From Hordeum vulgare subsp. vulgare (lineage: Eukaryota; Streptophyta; Magnoliopsida; Poales; Poaceae), in the NCBI RefSeq assembly GCF_904849725.1, contig NC_058518.1, forward strand, positions 325,646,581 to 325,710,580: a stretch of 64,000 nt of DNA, read 5' to 3'. The position numbers and the translations under genes were made by a program. The notes beneath the pieces were generated by a model. It was not told the origin of the DNA, searched no databases, and saw only the letters and a list, made by a program, of their open reading frames with translations. Below are positions 46,991-58,856 of the stretch, piece by piece. Position 1 is the first letter of the stretch. Each line of letters starts with the position of its first letter.

Positions 46991-48466
46991 TTCCCTGGTA
47001 TCGTATCACCTTTATATCTTTTGCTTTTACCCTTGTTTTAGTTCTTTCCTTTTCAGTTTTTATTTCTTCTTTTAGAGGAATGAGTCTTCAGTGTTTAGTT
47101 TGAGTCTTTTGCTTTTGTCGCTCCCCATATGTATTCGAGCTTGCGAGCTATATAATAAAGAGTATCTTAGTCAAGGGCTTTGCTCTGTGCCATGATCAAA
47201 AGTATGAAAAGAACGATAGCATGAAAGATCATGAGATGATCTTATGGGAAGTGATAGCTTCACATATGACAAGTATGATGATTGAAACTTGTTGAGAATA
47301 AATCAACATAGACCTCAGTCATTGTTGCAATTAATAAGAAGTGATATGGAAAGAGAGGTTCACATATAAATATATCATCTTAGACACTTTTTACAATCGT
47401 GAGCACTCACCAAACTATTACATGCTTAGGAGTAGATGTTGGGCAAGGAAGACAACATAATGAATTGTGTTTGCTTGGTTCCAAACAATGTTATATGATT
47501 AGAGATCCCTTAGCATGTGACGATTGCTTCCACCTCTTATTAGCCAAAACTCCCGCACCAAGTAGAGATACTACTTGTGCATCCATAAACCTTCAACCAG
47601 TTTTTCCATGAGAGTCCACCATACCTACCTATGGGTTGAATAAGATCCTTCAAGTAAGTTGTCATCGGTGCAAGCAATAAAAATTGCTCTCTAATATGTA
47701 TGATCTATTAGTGTGTGGAAAATAAGCTTTGTACGAAGCAGTGGTGAGGAAGACAGAAAAGCGACAGACTGCATAATAAAGTTCTTTATCATAGGAGGCA
47801 ATATAAAGTGACGTTCCTCCGCACTAAGAGGACACGCATTCAAACCTCAAAAGCGCATGACAACCTCCGCTTCCCTCTGCGAAGGGCCTATCTTGTACCT
47901 TTACTTTTTGCCCTTGTAAGAGTCATGGTGATCTTCACCAATTCCCTATTTTTGCCTTTGTCTTGGCTACCGTCACATGCTTGGTAAAGATCTATATTCA
48001 TATATCAACTTGGATTTAAGTACTTATGCTTTATTGTTGTTGACTTTACCCTTGAGGTAAATAGTTAGGAGGCAAAACTATAAGCCCCTATCTTCCTCTG
48101 TGTCCAGCTGAAACTTTGACACCATGAGTACCACGTGAGTTGTAACAATTGTGGAAGACAAAAGAGATGATTGAGTATGTGGGTTTGCCTTACTAGCTCT
48201 TATTTGACTCTTTCTGATGTTGTGATAAATTGCAATTGCTTCAATGACTTTGGACTGTTGTTGGTTACTTCTCGGTAAGGTTTTTGCTTCATGCTTTGCT
48301 TTGTGAAGGAATTGTTACTTTCCCATAAGAATCTTTATGATGTATTGTTGCTCTATGTGTGATCATGATGCCCTCATGTCCGTATTATGTTTTTTAGACA
48401 CCTTCGTCCCTCAACATGTGGACATGTTTATGGAACTTGGTTTTCACTTGAGGACAAGCGAGGTCT
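46991..48466 (+). other. Non-coding spacer between the two polypurine tracts
   Basis: About 1.5 kb without a convincing gene. It includes AT-rich stretches and short frames only. Such 3' spacers are usual in Athila-like and related Triticeae gypsy families. Confidence 0.55.
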
Positions 48467-48480
48467 AAGTTTGGGGGAGT
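48467..48480 (+). other. 3' polypurine tract
   Basis: AAGTTTGGGGGAGT lies directly against the TGATACG start of the 3' LTR, where plus-strand DNA synthesis would be primed. Confidence 0.85.
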
Positions 48481-50008
48481 TGATACGTCCATTTTGCATC
48501 ATGCTTTCATGTTGATATTTATTGCTTTATGGGCTGTTATATTACTTTGTGGTACCATATTTATGCCTTTTCTCTCTTATTTTGCAAGGTTTATTTGAAG
48601 AGGGAGAATTCAGGCAGCTGGAATTCTAGACTGGACAAGGAGCAAATCTTAGTCCACTATTCTGCACATCTCCAAATGCCCTGAAACTTTACATGGAATT
48701 TTTTGGGATTATATAAAAAATACTGGGCTAAAGAAGTACCAGAGGGCGGCTACCAGGCCGCCACAAGCCCTGCCACCGCCACCCCCCTGGTGGCGGATGG
48801 CAAGCTTGTGGGCTCCAAGACGGCCCGCTGGCCCCCCTCTTTTGCTATATGAAGGGTTTTGTTCCAGAAAAAAATCAATCGGGAGCTTTTTCGTGGTTTC
48901 GCCGCCGCCACGAGGCGAAACTTCAACAGATCCAATCTAGAGCTCCGGCAGGACGATCCTGCCGAGGAAACTTCCCTCCCGGAGGGGGAAATCGTCGCCA
49001 TCGTCATCACCAACACTCCTCTCGTCGGAGGGGAGGCATCTTCATCAACATCTTCATTAGCACCATCTCCTCTCCAATCCCTAGTTCATCTCTTGTAACC
49101 AATCTCCATCTCACGACTCCGATTGGTACTTGTAAGGTTACTAGTAGTGTTTATTACTCTTTGTAGTTGATGCTAGTTGGATTACTTGGTGGAAGAGTTT
49201 ATGTTCAGATCCTTGATGCTATTCATTACACCTCTGATCATGATTATGATTATGCTTTGTGAGTAGTTACTTTTGTTCCCGAGGACATGGGATAAGTCAT
49301 GCTGATAATAGTCATGTGAATTTGATATTCGTTCGGTATTTTGATATGTTGTATGTTGTCTTTTCCTTTAGTGGTGTTATGTGAACGTCGACTACATAAC
49401 ACTTCACCATACTTGGGCCTAGAGGAAGGCATTGGGGAGTAGTAAGTAGATGATGGGTTGCTGGAGTGACAAAAGCTTAAACCCCAGTCTATGCGTTGCT
49501 TCGTAAGGGGCTGATTTGGATCCACTTGTTTAATGCTATGGTTAGACGTTGTCTTAATTCTTCTTTTGTAGTTGTGGATTCTTGCAAGAGGGGTTAATCA
49601 TAAGTGGGATGCTTGTCCAAGTAAGGGCAGTACCCAAGCGCCGGTCCACCCACATATCAAACAATCAAAGTAACGAACGCGAATCATATGAACATGATGA
49701 AACTGGCATGACAGAAATTCTTGTGTGTCCTCGGGACCGTTTTTCCTCCTATAATACTTTGTTCAGGCTTGTCCCTTGCTACAAAAGGGACTGGGCCACT
49801 TGCTGCACCATTGCTACTACTTGTTACTTGTTACTTTTCGCTTGCTACGTTTCACCTCACTACACCATCACTTGTTACCGCTACTTTCAGTGCTTGCAGT
49901 TATTACCTTGCTGAAAACCGTTTATCAGAGCCTTCTGCTCCTCATTGGGTTCGACACTCTTACTTATCGAAAGGACTACGATTGATCACCTATACTTGTG
50001 GGTCATCA
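48481..50008 (+). repeat. 3' LTR of the gypsy element, 1,528 bp
   Basis: It starts TGATACGTCCATTTTGC and ends GGGTCATCA next to the gtgag duplication. It lacks the 170-bp insert of the 5' LTR and otherwise aligns throughout with substitutions. Confidence 0.95.
48845..48853 (+). promoter_or_regulatory. Putative TATA box, 3' LTR
   Basis: CTATATGAA is conserved with 40582-40590 in the 5' LTR. Confidence 0.42.
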
Positions 50009-50327
50009 GTGAGCACGAGTCCTCCTGCCCCTTCTCCTGTCAGCAAATCACGTGTAGGGCCGTAGCATCGCCGTCGTACGTTCTCTCTGTTGCCAGCGCC
50101 GCCGTGCACGCTGTCGTGTAGTTGTAGAGCGTCTCACGCTGCGATTAGGTATGAAATGGAACCGTAGGAGGTCCTTCTCCCTTCCAGCAACGAGCGGTTG
50201 GCCAATTCGTAGCGTAGCACCGTCAGTGAGCCTCCCCTATTCTGGCCACCGTCGGGCTATAGTAGATCGATAGGGGGTTGCTCAAAAGAGCAAGGCCCCC
50301 CTCTCTGTTAACATTCGATACCGCACC

Positions 50328-50398
50328 GCAGTGGCAGTGGTGTGTTTTACCTTAGCGCAGGTCGTGGGTTCGAGCCCCAGCAGCGCACCCCCCTTTTT
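50328..50398 (+). repeat. tRNA-like pol III unit 1 in the 5.1-kb LTR
   Basis: TGGCAGTGGTG resembles an A box, GGTTCGAGCCC (50367-50377) is a near-perfect B box about 35 bases on, and a T-run follows (50394-50398). No cloverleaf is evident. Confidence 0.5.
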
Positions 50399-50479
50399 GT
50401 TAATTTATTCTGTGGCACAGTAGCATCAGGGGAAGAGCATATCCTGCTTCCTCTCCCCTCTCTGTCGAGCCAAGAGATG

Positions 50480-50550
50480 CATCGCAGTGGTAGTGGTGTT
50501 GTGTTGAGTGCAGTAGGGCATGGGTTCGAAACCCCTCTGACCCCTTTTTT
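50480..50550 (+). repeat. tRNA-like pol III unit 2 in the 5.1-kb LTR
   Basis: It has the same layout as unit 1: GCAGTGGTAGTGGTG, B box GGTTCGAAACC (50523-50533) and a T-run at 50545-50550. The two units are diverged copies about 155 bases apart. Confidence 0.5.
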
Positions 50551-50689
50551 ATTTTTATTTATTTTTGTGTTGCTATGTTGCTGTTTCAATCTAGTTGCTT
50601 CATATCTTGCTTGAGTAGAAAGTCGGGGTGATCATACCTCATATCCAGTAGGTTTGCAACCTTGTTTATTTTTGCTAGTGTGTTGTGTA

Positions 50690-51075
50690 GATGTGGGCAT
50701 GTATGTGAGTGTGTGCTTGTGTGGTGCAAGCACCCAAGAGCTTGTGTAGGTGCATGTGTGTGTGTGTGTGTGTGTATGTGTGTGTGTGTGCTTGTGCATA
50801 TGTGCACTAGTGCATGTGCATCAGGTGTGTGCTTATGAGTGTGCAAGCACCCAAGTGTTGAGTGAGTGTGTATGTATCCATGTGGTGCAAGTGTGTGTGT
50901 GACACCCACATGCCCAAGGCATGGTTTTTTCCTTAGTTAGCACTTGTGTGCAAGCATGTATGTGTGTGTGTTAGTGATAGTGGTGTGAGTGTAAGCATGT
51001 GTGTGTTTGGAGACTAGCATGTGTAGGTGTGTGTGTGCATGAGCACTTGTGTATGCTTGATGTATGTGTGTCTGG
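50690..51075 (+). repeat. GT-rich imperfect microsatellite tract
   Basis: Interrupted (TG)n runs alternate with GCAAGCACCCAAG-like and TGTGCATG units. The longest pure parts lie near 50755-50790. The short frames on both strands are products of this composition. Confidence 0.85.
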
Positions 51076-54000
51076 GGGGTGCTAAGGCACATGAACATGA
51101 GGACTACCCCTCATGTGCACCATTGGAGTGGTGAGAGTGTGCAAGTGCATGTGTTGGTGATGAACTTGTGAGAAACACATGTGATATGGCACTATTTGCA
51201 TCTATGTGATTCCATGTAGTTTTTCCTTTCAACTTTGTGCCTATTTGTTCTATGCAAGTACCTAGGTATACTATATGCTTTTGGGGTATAATCATCCCAA
51301 GAATCCATTGGTGAAATCAGTTTTCCCATTTGGACACTTTGTGGAAATGTCATTTTTCTGTTTTGTTCTATGTTTAGAGCTTGGTGCCATGTGATGTGAT
51401 GAGCCTAAGAGGATGATTCCTTGATGTGGCAGTAGTGGGTGAACCCCTCTACAGCATGGTGCTTTTGTTTCATGCTTAGGAGTTTGTATGTGCAAGTTGT
51501 GTCTTGTCAAAGTAGGCATGTGGCTGAAATTGTCAGCTTAGTGAAAATCTGAGATTTTCACTAAGTCTGAGAGACTGCTGTTATTTTCTTCCCTTGTAGT
51601 TGTGGTTACAAAAGTTCATGTGTTGGGAATTAGCCCTTGAAACCAACTAGAGAGTTGGAGCTTTTGTGTTTGTCTAGCTCTCTGTCAATTTTCATGCACT
51701 TTCACTTCCTGTAGATATTGTTTTGGGGGCTGTCAAAATGCCTCAGAGCATAAACAGCTGGTGAGAATCTGAGATTTTCACTAAGTCCGTGAGAACTGAT
51801 ATTTTTGTCCAAGTTAGCATATGTAGATCTTTCTGTGTGTAACTCCTTTGTATTATATTTTTGCCCTTGCTTGTAGAGCTTTTGAATAGCTTTTGCCACA
51901 TATCTTGTTTGGCACATTTGAGTGGTTGTAGGTTCTTTGCATGTTGCTCTCAAACTGGTATATTGCTGTTTAGGACAGAATGCATAGTTTTGTAGTTTTG
52001 GAGCTTGTGAGTGCATAGTTGGTGGTGTGGTGAGTTTCTTTGCACCACCCCACCTATACTTGTTTGTTTGGTCATGTGGCAACCTGGGAATACCAGAAGT
52101 ATGCCATTGGAGAGTGTTTGTGGTAGATTTGATCCGTATGACTCCATTTCTTGTTTCGTAGTTTCCGGTTGATCCGTAGCTCCGTTCTCAACATTCTTTA
52201 TATGTTTTGCATCATTTTCTCGTGATGCACCTGTTCATGTCGTCTTCATGCATGTCAAGATAGCTTAGAGTGAAGTTCTGTCCAGAAGTTGGTATTTTCT
52301 TTCCATGTGTATGTTGCATCATGTTGTGTTGTTGTTCATTGTATGATATTTTTATCTTTGGTAGCACCGGGATCGGAGAGCGAGTACGTGGATTTGGGAG
52401 AGTACATGCAGGACGAACAAGAGCAGTTCCAAGCTGAAGACATCATAGGCAAGATGACCATGACCTTGATACCGTCTCTAGCTTTGTTAAACCTAGATTC
52501 ACGTTTCCTTCGTCATTTGCTCGCTGCCTACAACTGAAATAATTGCCTCCTGATATTGCCATGAAACCCAAACACTTTCCCCTCCTAGCTAATATTGAAT
52601 GGCTAAGTAGGCTTGCTCAGCTTCTAATGTTAGTGTTGCTAGTTGCAGGTGCAATTGCCTCATGTGATAACATGAGTTTCGATATCATTATGTTTAAATC
52701 TGTTATTTAATTAATGCACCTATATACTTGGTAAATGACGGAAGGCCTAGCCTTTTGCCGGGTGTTTTGTTCCTTTATTGTCGCCCTAGTTTCCGGCTAC
52801 CGGTGTTTGATTCCATAACCGATCGCTCCTAACAAGTTCGGGGTTGTTATGGGGACCCCCTTGATAAATCGTGTAGTGTTAAGACTTGTTCGGTAGGACC
52901 CAACATTGGTTTTAACCTGCTAATCACTTAATAATAATTTGCATTGGGAATAGCTACCCCGAGGAATTAATCAACAACCCGGGCCAGTGCTCCTCATGAG
53001 TGTTGGTCCAAACTAGAGCACTGTACGGGGCCAACTCAGGGCAACTCGAGAGATTTCTATCAGGCCATCATGCGCGTAGCTCATCCGTCGTGTCCTGAGA
53101 CTGAGATACGCGGCTCTTATCGGGGTCGTCGACACGACAGGAGGTCCTACTAGTCTTGTCTTACCTTAGCAGTATATCTTGCATATAGGAATCCCGGTGA
53201 ATCTTTGGTTCTCCCCAGAGTTGAGGTTTTCCTCTAAGGAATCCGACGAGATCACGGGATTCGTGATAGAGGATTACTTTGCGGCCCATGACCATTTGTG
53301 ATGGACTAGTTGGAGCACCCCTGCAGGGTTTAATCTTTCATAAAGTCGTGCCCGCGGTTACGTGGCAACATGGATTATTTGTTAACATCCGGTTCTAGAT
53401 AACTTGAACTAATTCTAATAAAACTGCCAACCGTGTGCGTAACCGTGACTGTCCCCTTCGAAGACCTCTCTTCGATCGGGAACATGGTGGGGTTATGTTT
53501 GACGTAAGTAGGTGTTCAGGATCACTTAGTGATCACCTAGTCTTCGACCGCTCACGTAGGCCACCACATTTATAACTCTGTTCTACGTAGTTAGCCACCA
53601 TAAAAGCTTAGGATGCTGCAACCTAAACACTGAACCTTCCTCACCTAATAACTTGACTAGTTTCGCTACCGAGGTCATAGATTGTTGAGTCCCCGTGGCT
53701 CACAGATTACTTCAACACCCCAACAGGTCTAGGTACGCCCGACACGGGTGATCCAGAGGGAACGCAGCCGGCGTGGCAGTACGATGAGGAGAACGACCGC
53801 CTGTAAGTGAACTATCCAGAAGACTGAGGCCGTGGTCGTGATCGTGGGCAAGCATGCGGGATAGCATAGCCTTTTCTTATGTTACGTAGTCCGTAGCGGA
53901 ACTACCTTGTCTGAATAAATGTGTGGATGAAAACTCTGATATTATCTATGTGAGATGGCAAATGATTCCCTATTTGTCATTCTTTAATTATGTATGTGCT

Positions 54001-54093
54001 ATGTTTATCTTGCTTGCGAAACGCATAGATGCACTTCTTTCCTTTTCGGGGCGTCGCCTCTAAAAGGGAAAGGACCGCATCTTAGTCGTTACA

Positions 54094-55126
54094 AAGGTGC
54101 ATCGTATATCCATGTCGCGGGAGATCCAATGTTATCGGAGGATGCGCTAGCTGCCATAAAAGGGTATCTCAGGAGACTGGATGACCATATGCTATTGACG
54201 CAGAGAAGCTTTCTCGCCTCGAATGATCTAGGATACCCGCTTTATATGGTCCATGTGTCATGTCATGGCAAGGACTACGTCCACAACTGCCCTACGGACC
54301 TGTTCTTCATGCGGTTTGACTACATCTTCGAGATGTTTCAAATGAGGCGGCTTGAACTTACGTTCGTCCGGCTTTATGTGCTGCATATGAACTACATCAT
54401 CGCGAGAGAGCAGATGAGTGGTTTTGCGGCCGTGGACTAATACTACATGCGTGTGGGCTTCTTGTGAATCAATGAAGCCAACCGTAAATACGTGATGGAG
54501 TATATCAAAGAATTCATGGTCAACAATAATGACAAGGAAACGATTCACATACCTTATCATCCCGGGTAAGTCATCCGCAGATAGCCACCATAGCACAGAC
54601 ATCCTTTGTGCATTTCAATCATTACTTTGCACGCATGGAGGATAACTTGATTGTGTATTTATTTTGCGCAGCGATGAGGGCGCCATTCTCATCGTTCTTT
54701 ACCCGCGTTCCTGTCGCACTGTATATTTGGACACGTCCATGACCATATAGAGGAAAGAATACACACCCATAAATTATGTTCTGGGCAGAGCTCTCCTGGG
54801 CTTCAACATGTGGGGTGGCAGCATCCAATTGAAGAAAACATATAGGGGTACGGTGTGTTTCGGCCATAAGACTGACTTCTATTGCCCATAACGACCGGCA
54901 ACAAGTAATAAGGATGGATTCTATGTCATCCATCTAATGCTAGAGTACAGAAGGGATCACCAATTACTTTGCATGACATCTTCATCCGATGCCCATATCC
55001 GGAGATGGGCCGAAGCCTTAGGAACCGTACCAAATCATCAACTACGAAATGAATTGTTCCGCATCCAGCAAGAAACCGTGTCAATCATCATGATGGACAT
55101 CATCAAAGAGAATGGGATGTTCTAAG
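54094..55126 (+). pseudogene. Second CACTA gene, 3' part (Ulp1-like C-terminal region)
   Basis: The frame resumes at the aaggt duplication with 'GASYIHVAGDPMLSEDAL' and goes on to 'LELTFVRLYVLHMNYIIARE', a stop at 54438, then 'EANRKYVMEYIKEFMVNNND', 'IPYHPG', an intron-like gap, 'AILIVLYPRSCRTVYLDTS' and 'HLMLEYRRDHQLL...ELFRIQQETVSIIMMDI'. This is the C-terminal region of CACTA ORF2 proteins that resembles Ulp1/C48 cysteine proteases. The His usually found before the ILIVL-type strand is not evident. At least three stops or shifts occur. 55127-55534 is downstream host CACTA with a possible further exon 'GKKVVCR' cut by the next LTR. Confidence 0.75.
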
Positions 55127-55534
55127 GTGGCCCAATATCGGTGGCTGACATTTGAGCCCGCATATCCCTACATCATTAGGACAACACGTCTTTCGCCAAG
55201 CTTGGGTGCATCCTCTCGGATATGGACGGATGGAACAAGTGCACTGCTTAAACGATGACACTGTGTCGGTTTAGTTGTTACTTTCTCTACAAAAAAAACT
55301 TTGAATCTCTCTGTACGACATAACTATTAGATGTAAACGCTACCACGCTCTAGTTAGTTAGTTCGGGTACGATGAATTTTCTTCATTGTGTTTATGTTGC
55401 TGCTATTTGCTAACTCTTTCTCTCCGTAGGCCGATGTCATATCGTATGTTACATATTATCATTGAATTCACTTGATGATATATGCCTCTTTGCCACGTAT
55501 AAAGATAATCGATGGCAAGAAGGTGGTATGCCGT

Positions 55535-58500
55535 TGTGACGCCCCCGATTTAATCGTACGCTAATCATACACGCAAATGTGTACGATCAAACCCAAGAAC
55601 TCACGGGAAGATATCACAACACAACTGTAGACACAAATAAAAAATAATACAAGCTTCATATTACAAGCCAGGGGCCTCGAGGGCTAGAATACAGAAGCTC
55701 GATAAACACACGAGTCAGTGGAAGCAACAATATCTAAGTACAGACATAACAGGGGGTGCCTTAGAGAAGGCTAGCACAAAAGAAACCGAGCAAACGAGGC
55801 GAGGCCTCCTGCCTGGGAACTTCCTAACTGCTCCTATTCTTTAGCGGCCCCCACGTAGTAGACACCATCGGGGCGGCAGGCGTCGGCAGGAAACTCCATC
55901 TCCTGGGCTCCATCATCTGGTCGCAACAACGGATCAAGGGGACAAAGGGGGAGCAAAGCAATGGTGAGTACTCATCCAAAGTACTTGCAAGTCTTACATC
56001 AGAACTATTCTAAGTATGCATCAGTATCAAAGAAGGGGAGTGGTTATATGTGGACGGACTGCAGCAAAGCGAGAAAGACAGAGAAGGCCTAGTCCTATCG
56101 AAGACTAGCATCTTCAGGGTCTTGCAGCAAGAGATGAGAATAGAATAGGTGTAACACAAATAATAGTCATATTGTTGCAGCAATATTAAGATGAGGGCAC
56201 GCCCAGAGATCCTCCCTCGACTCCCTGCGAGGAAGCAATCCCGGGGCAACTAAAATCCAGTTAAGTAACAATTGTAGTTGTATAACATCAGGGCACAACT
56301 CCAATTTGTCCTGTAACCGTGGACACGACTATTCGAATAGATAAGTTCTTCCCTACAGGGGTGCACAACATATTCCCCGACGCGCTCGATAACACTCTGG
56401 CTGAACACACTTTTCTGGGTCCTGCCCGGCCTTGGAATATCGACACGTCGCATCCCCACCTAAGCTCAGCAGAGAGGCCAGCCCGCCGGTCTAACTCCTA
56501 AGCACAGAGGGTTCATGGGCCCACTTACCCTCCGCACTCCTGCACGATGCGAGGGTGGCCGACGTTAGTCCTAACACCCCTTAATACAAGAGTGATGCAT
56601 CTCGGGACCACTCGGGCGCGCGCCGCTACATCGGTGACGTCTGAAGAGCTTCAGCTGATACCGCGACGTCGAGTACACATAATTCTTCCCATGCGGATGG
56701 CTAGTGCGTAATAAGGCCTTCCGACCAACCGAGATCAAATACCCAAATCCATTATCATTTTAATTAGGCCATCGACACAATCTCGCGGGAATCCACCCAT
56801 CTATCAACTAATCACCAATGATCCCAGTAACATGGTCGAGTAACTGTGTGGTTGTAACATCGGGGGAATCCGAGGTATCACCCTCGTTGGATTCCGAACG
56901 ATGTATCCGTCAAGGTGGGCTTAGAGGAATCACCCTCGGGGGTCCCACACTTGAGGGGTTGCACGACAGAGGCATCGTCGGGAATGGTGAAAGAGGAATC
57001 ACCCTCGATAAACACGACCGACTAGCTATACTACAGAGATATCATCAGGAGTACTTAGCGAGGTGTCACCCTCGGTACCTGATAGTATCTCTGTAGCGTC
57101 GTACAACTAAGGGGGTGTATGTGCTGTGTCGGGTCTGGCTCGTCGATCAGGGATCGAGATTTGAAAGCAAAGTGGGGCAACTGGGCTACGGGGTCAGAGG
57201 GGATGACTGCACCACCTATACTAAGCATATTTAAAATACAGCACTGAAAGTAGCAGTTCATCAAAAATAGGCTATGCATCAGATATAGGAGCTAACTACA
57301 ACAGTAGCAAAATTCTAATGCAAGAATGAGGGAGAAAGACATAGGTGATATAGGGATGATCAAGGGGGGTTTGCTTGCCTTGTTGCTATGCGGCAAAAAG
57401 GCTGGTCGGCTGGGTCGTAGATGTACCCGGCAGCAGTGTCAGTCTAGGGGTCTACCAGTAAGAAGAGGGGGAAGAAACAATAAATAATAGCAATGGTGCA
57501 ACACGATGCATGACATGGCAATATGCAGCTAGGCATGAGCTAACGCAGGAAACACCCATCATAAACGGGTCGGAAGAATATGTGACGATATTTTCCGAGT
57601 CTCGGGCTACACCGTGAGACGGAAAACGATGGAAAAGTTTCACGTTTGCTATGCTAAGGTCTCGTGACACACGAATGGACCGTGTATCCGGGTTCGTCTC
57701 GTTCCCCTGATCAACTTTGATGTTGAAAATATTTTGATCTGACTTACGATTTATTTAATATTAATTTTTACAGTTTTATTAATTATTTATTAATTAATAA
57801 CAGATTTAATTAATTTAATTAAATGCTATTATGACATCAGCATGATCCCATGCTGACATCAGCAGTTGACTGGTCAACTGACCAGTGGGTCCCATGTGTC
57901 ATAGACACAGTTTTTAATTAAGGTTAAATATTATTAATCAGATTAATTTAGTGAGGGGGACCCACGTGTCATACTCTAATTATCCTATTTACTTAATTAT
58001 TGATTTAATTAAATAAATAATTTATATAATTATTTATTTAGTTATTTAATAATAAAAAACCTATTTTTATTTTTATATTTTATTTTTTATTATCATTATT
58101 ATTTAACAACGTGTGGGGCCTCCGTGTAAGTGGGTGTGGAGGTTTGGCCCCACCGGTAAGTGACATAGGCCACATACCCATATTCATTTTTACCCACATA
58201 CATTAAACATAACGTATTCTTTTTACATACATGCATATATACCCAAATACATACTTACATACATATAATACATGCATTATACATACATACGCAATACATA
58301 ATACATACATGCTTTTTATTTTCTTTTCTTTCTAACATCATCTCCAACCTCTCTCTCTGTACATGCGTCTCTTTCTGTTAACTCTAGGGCTCTCAACAGA
58401 GAGGTAGAACAGGCAACTCCACCTCCACCTACATGAACCTAACGGTGCCGGAACGCGACGGTGTTCGTCGGAACGGATACGGAGTGGAAAAATGAAGGGA

Positions 58501-58856
58501 AGGGGTTTGCTCACCGAGCCCGTAGAGGTGCAAAGCGGGCTCGAGGGAGGGCAACGGTCGACGGGTTGTTGCAGTCCGGCGAGGGGCGAGAGTGAGCTCG
58601 ATGCAGGGCGACAAGGGGCTGGTCCCGGTGGCTGTGGCCGGTCAGGGGAGGCTCTGGCGCGGAGAGTCGGACGCCGGTGGCCGGCGGAGGCGACCGGTAG
58701 CGGGGCTTGGGCCGGAGCCATGCGGCCGAATGGGGGGGCGCCGGAGAGGCGCCGTGGTGGCGCGCGAGGGAACACCGACGGTTAGGGAGGCACGAGCCGG
58801 CCACTGGAGGCCGGCGGAGGCGGGTTGGCGCACAGGGTTCCGACCGACGGGGGGAG
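55535..58856 (-). mobile_element. Solo-type LTR, TGTGACGCC family, minus strand, split by a CACTA
   Basis: On the plus strand it opens TGTGACGCCCCCGATTTAATC. Read on the minus strand it follows the 18189-22055 LTR: 'cagtggaagcaacaatatc', 'ccaggggcctcgagggc', the AT-rich block (57700-58090) and the GC-rich block (58380-58856) appear in reversed order. The left flank gccgt (55530-55534) is the expected duplication; its partner is outside the window. The CACTA at 58857 enters the GC-rich block, so the first several hundred bases of the LTR lie beyond the window. Confidence 0.82.

Larger units (their letters stand above)
40214..50008 (+). mobile_element. Complete Ty3/gypsy (Athila-like) retrotransposon with both LTRs
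   Basis: TG...CA LTRs at 40214-41913 and 48481-50008, a primer-binding site at 41924, a polypurine tract at 48467, and target duplication gtgag (40209-40213 and 50009-50013) define it. Plus-strand order is gag, protease, RT, RNase H, integrase, then a small extra ORF and a 1.5-kb spacer. RT and integrase sequences resemble the Athila branch. It is defective: internal gag deletion, two in-frame TAGs, one homopolymer frameshift and a catalytic D to N change in integrase. The LTRs differ by several percent by eye, plus one 170-bp insertion. Confidence 0.95.
39186..54093 (+). mobile_element. 5.1-kb solo LTR, TGTAATAATCC family, split by a complete gypsy element
   Basis: The LTR opens TGTAATAATCCAGAG and ends CTTAGTCGTTACA. 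A perfect duplication aaggt flanks it (39181-39185 and 54094-54098), and the host CACTA frame resumes after it. Its own length is about 5,108 bp once the gypsy element and one target duplication are removed (halves 39186-40213 and 50014-54093). It includes a GC-rich exon-like block (39660-40213), two tRNA-like B-box units, a GT-rich microsatellite tract and a transcript-like 3' part. No pol domain is present. Confidence 0.88.
17450..55534 (+). mobile_element. Large host CACTA (En/Spm) transposon, broken by at least six insertions (working model)
   Basis: Two plus-strand CACTA genes (22300-27328 and 35880-55126) and two blocks with TAGCGCT subterminal repeats (17450-17720 and 27670-27820) are joined once the nested elements are removed. 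The host frame is restored across the 23807-25401 and 39186-54093 insertions. That both genes belong to one element is inference: two adjacent CACTAs would also fit, since the second TAGCGCT block lies between the genes. Neither outer terminus is visible: the left is replaced by the gypsy LTR and the right is cut by the LTR at 55535. Confidence 0.6.

Noticed and set aside
50328..50550. Two genuine tRNA genes
   Set aside because: B boxes are good but I cannot fold acceptor, D and anticodon arms, and the units lie in an LTR.
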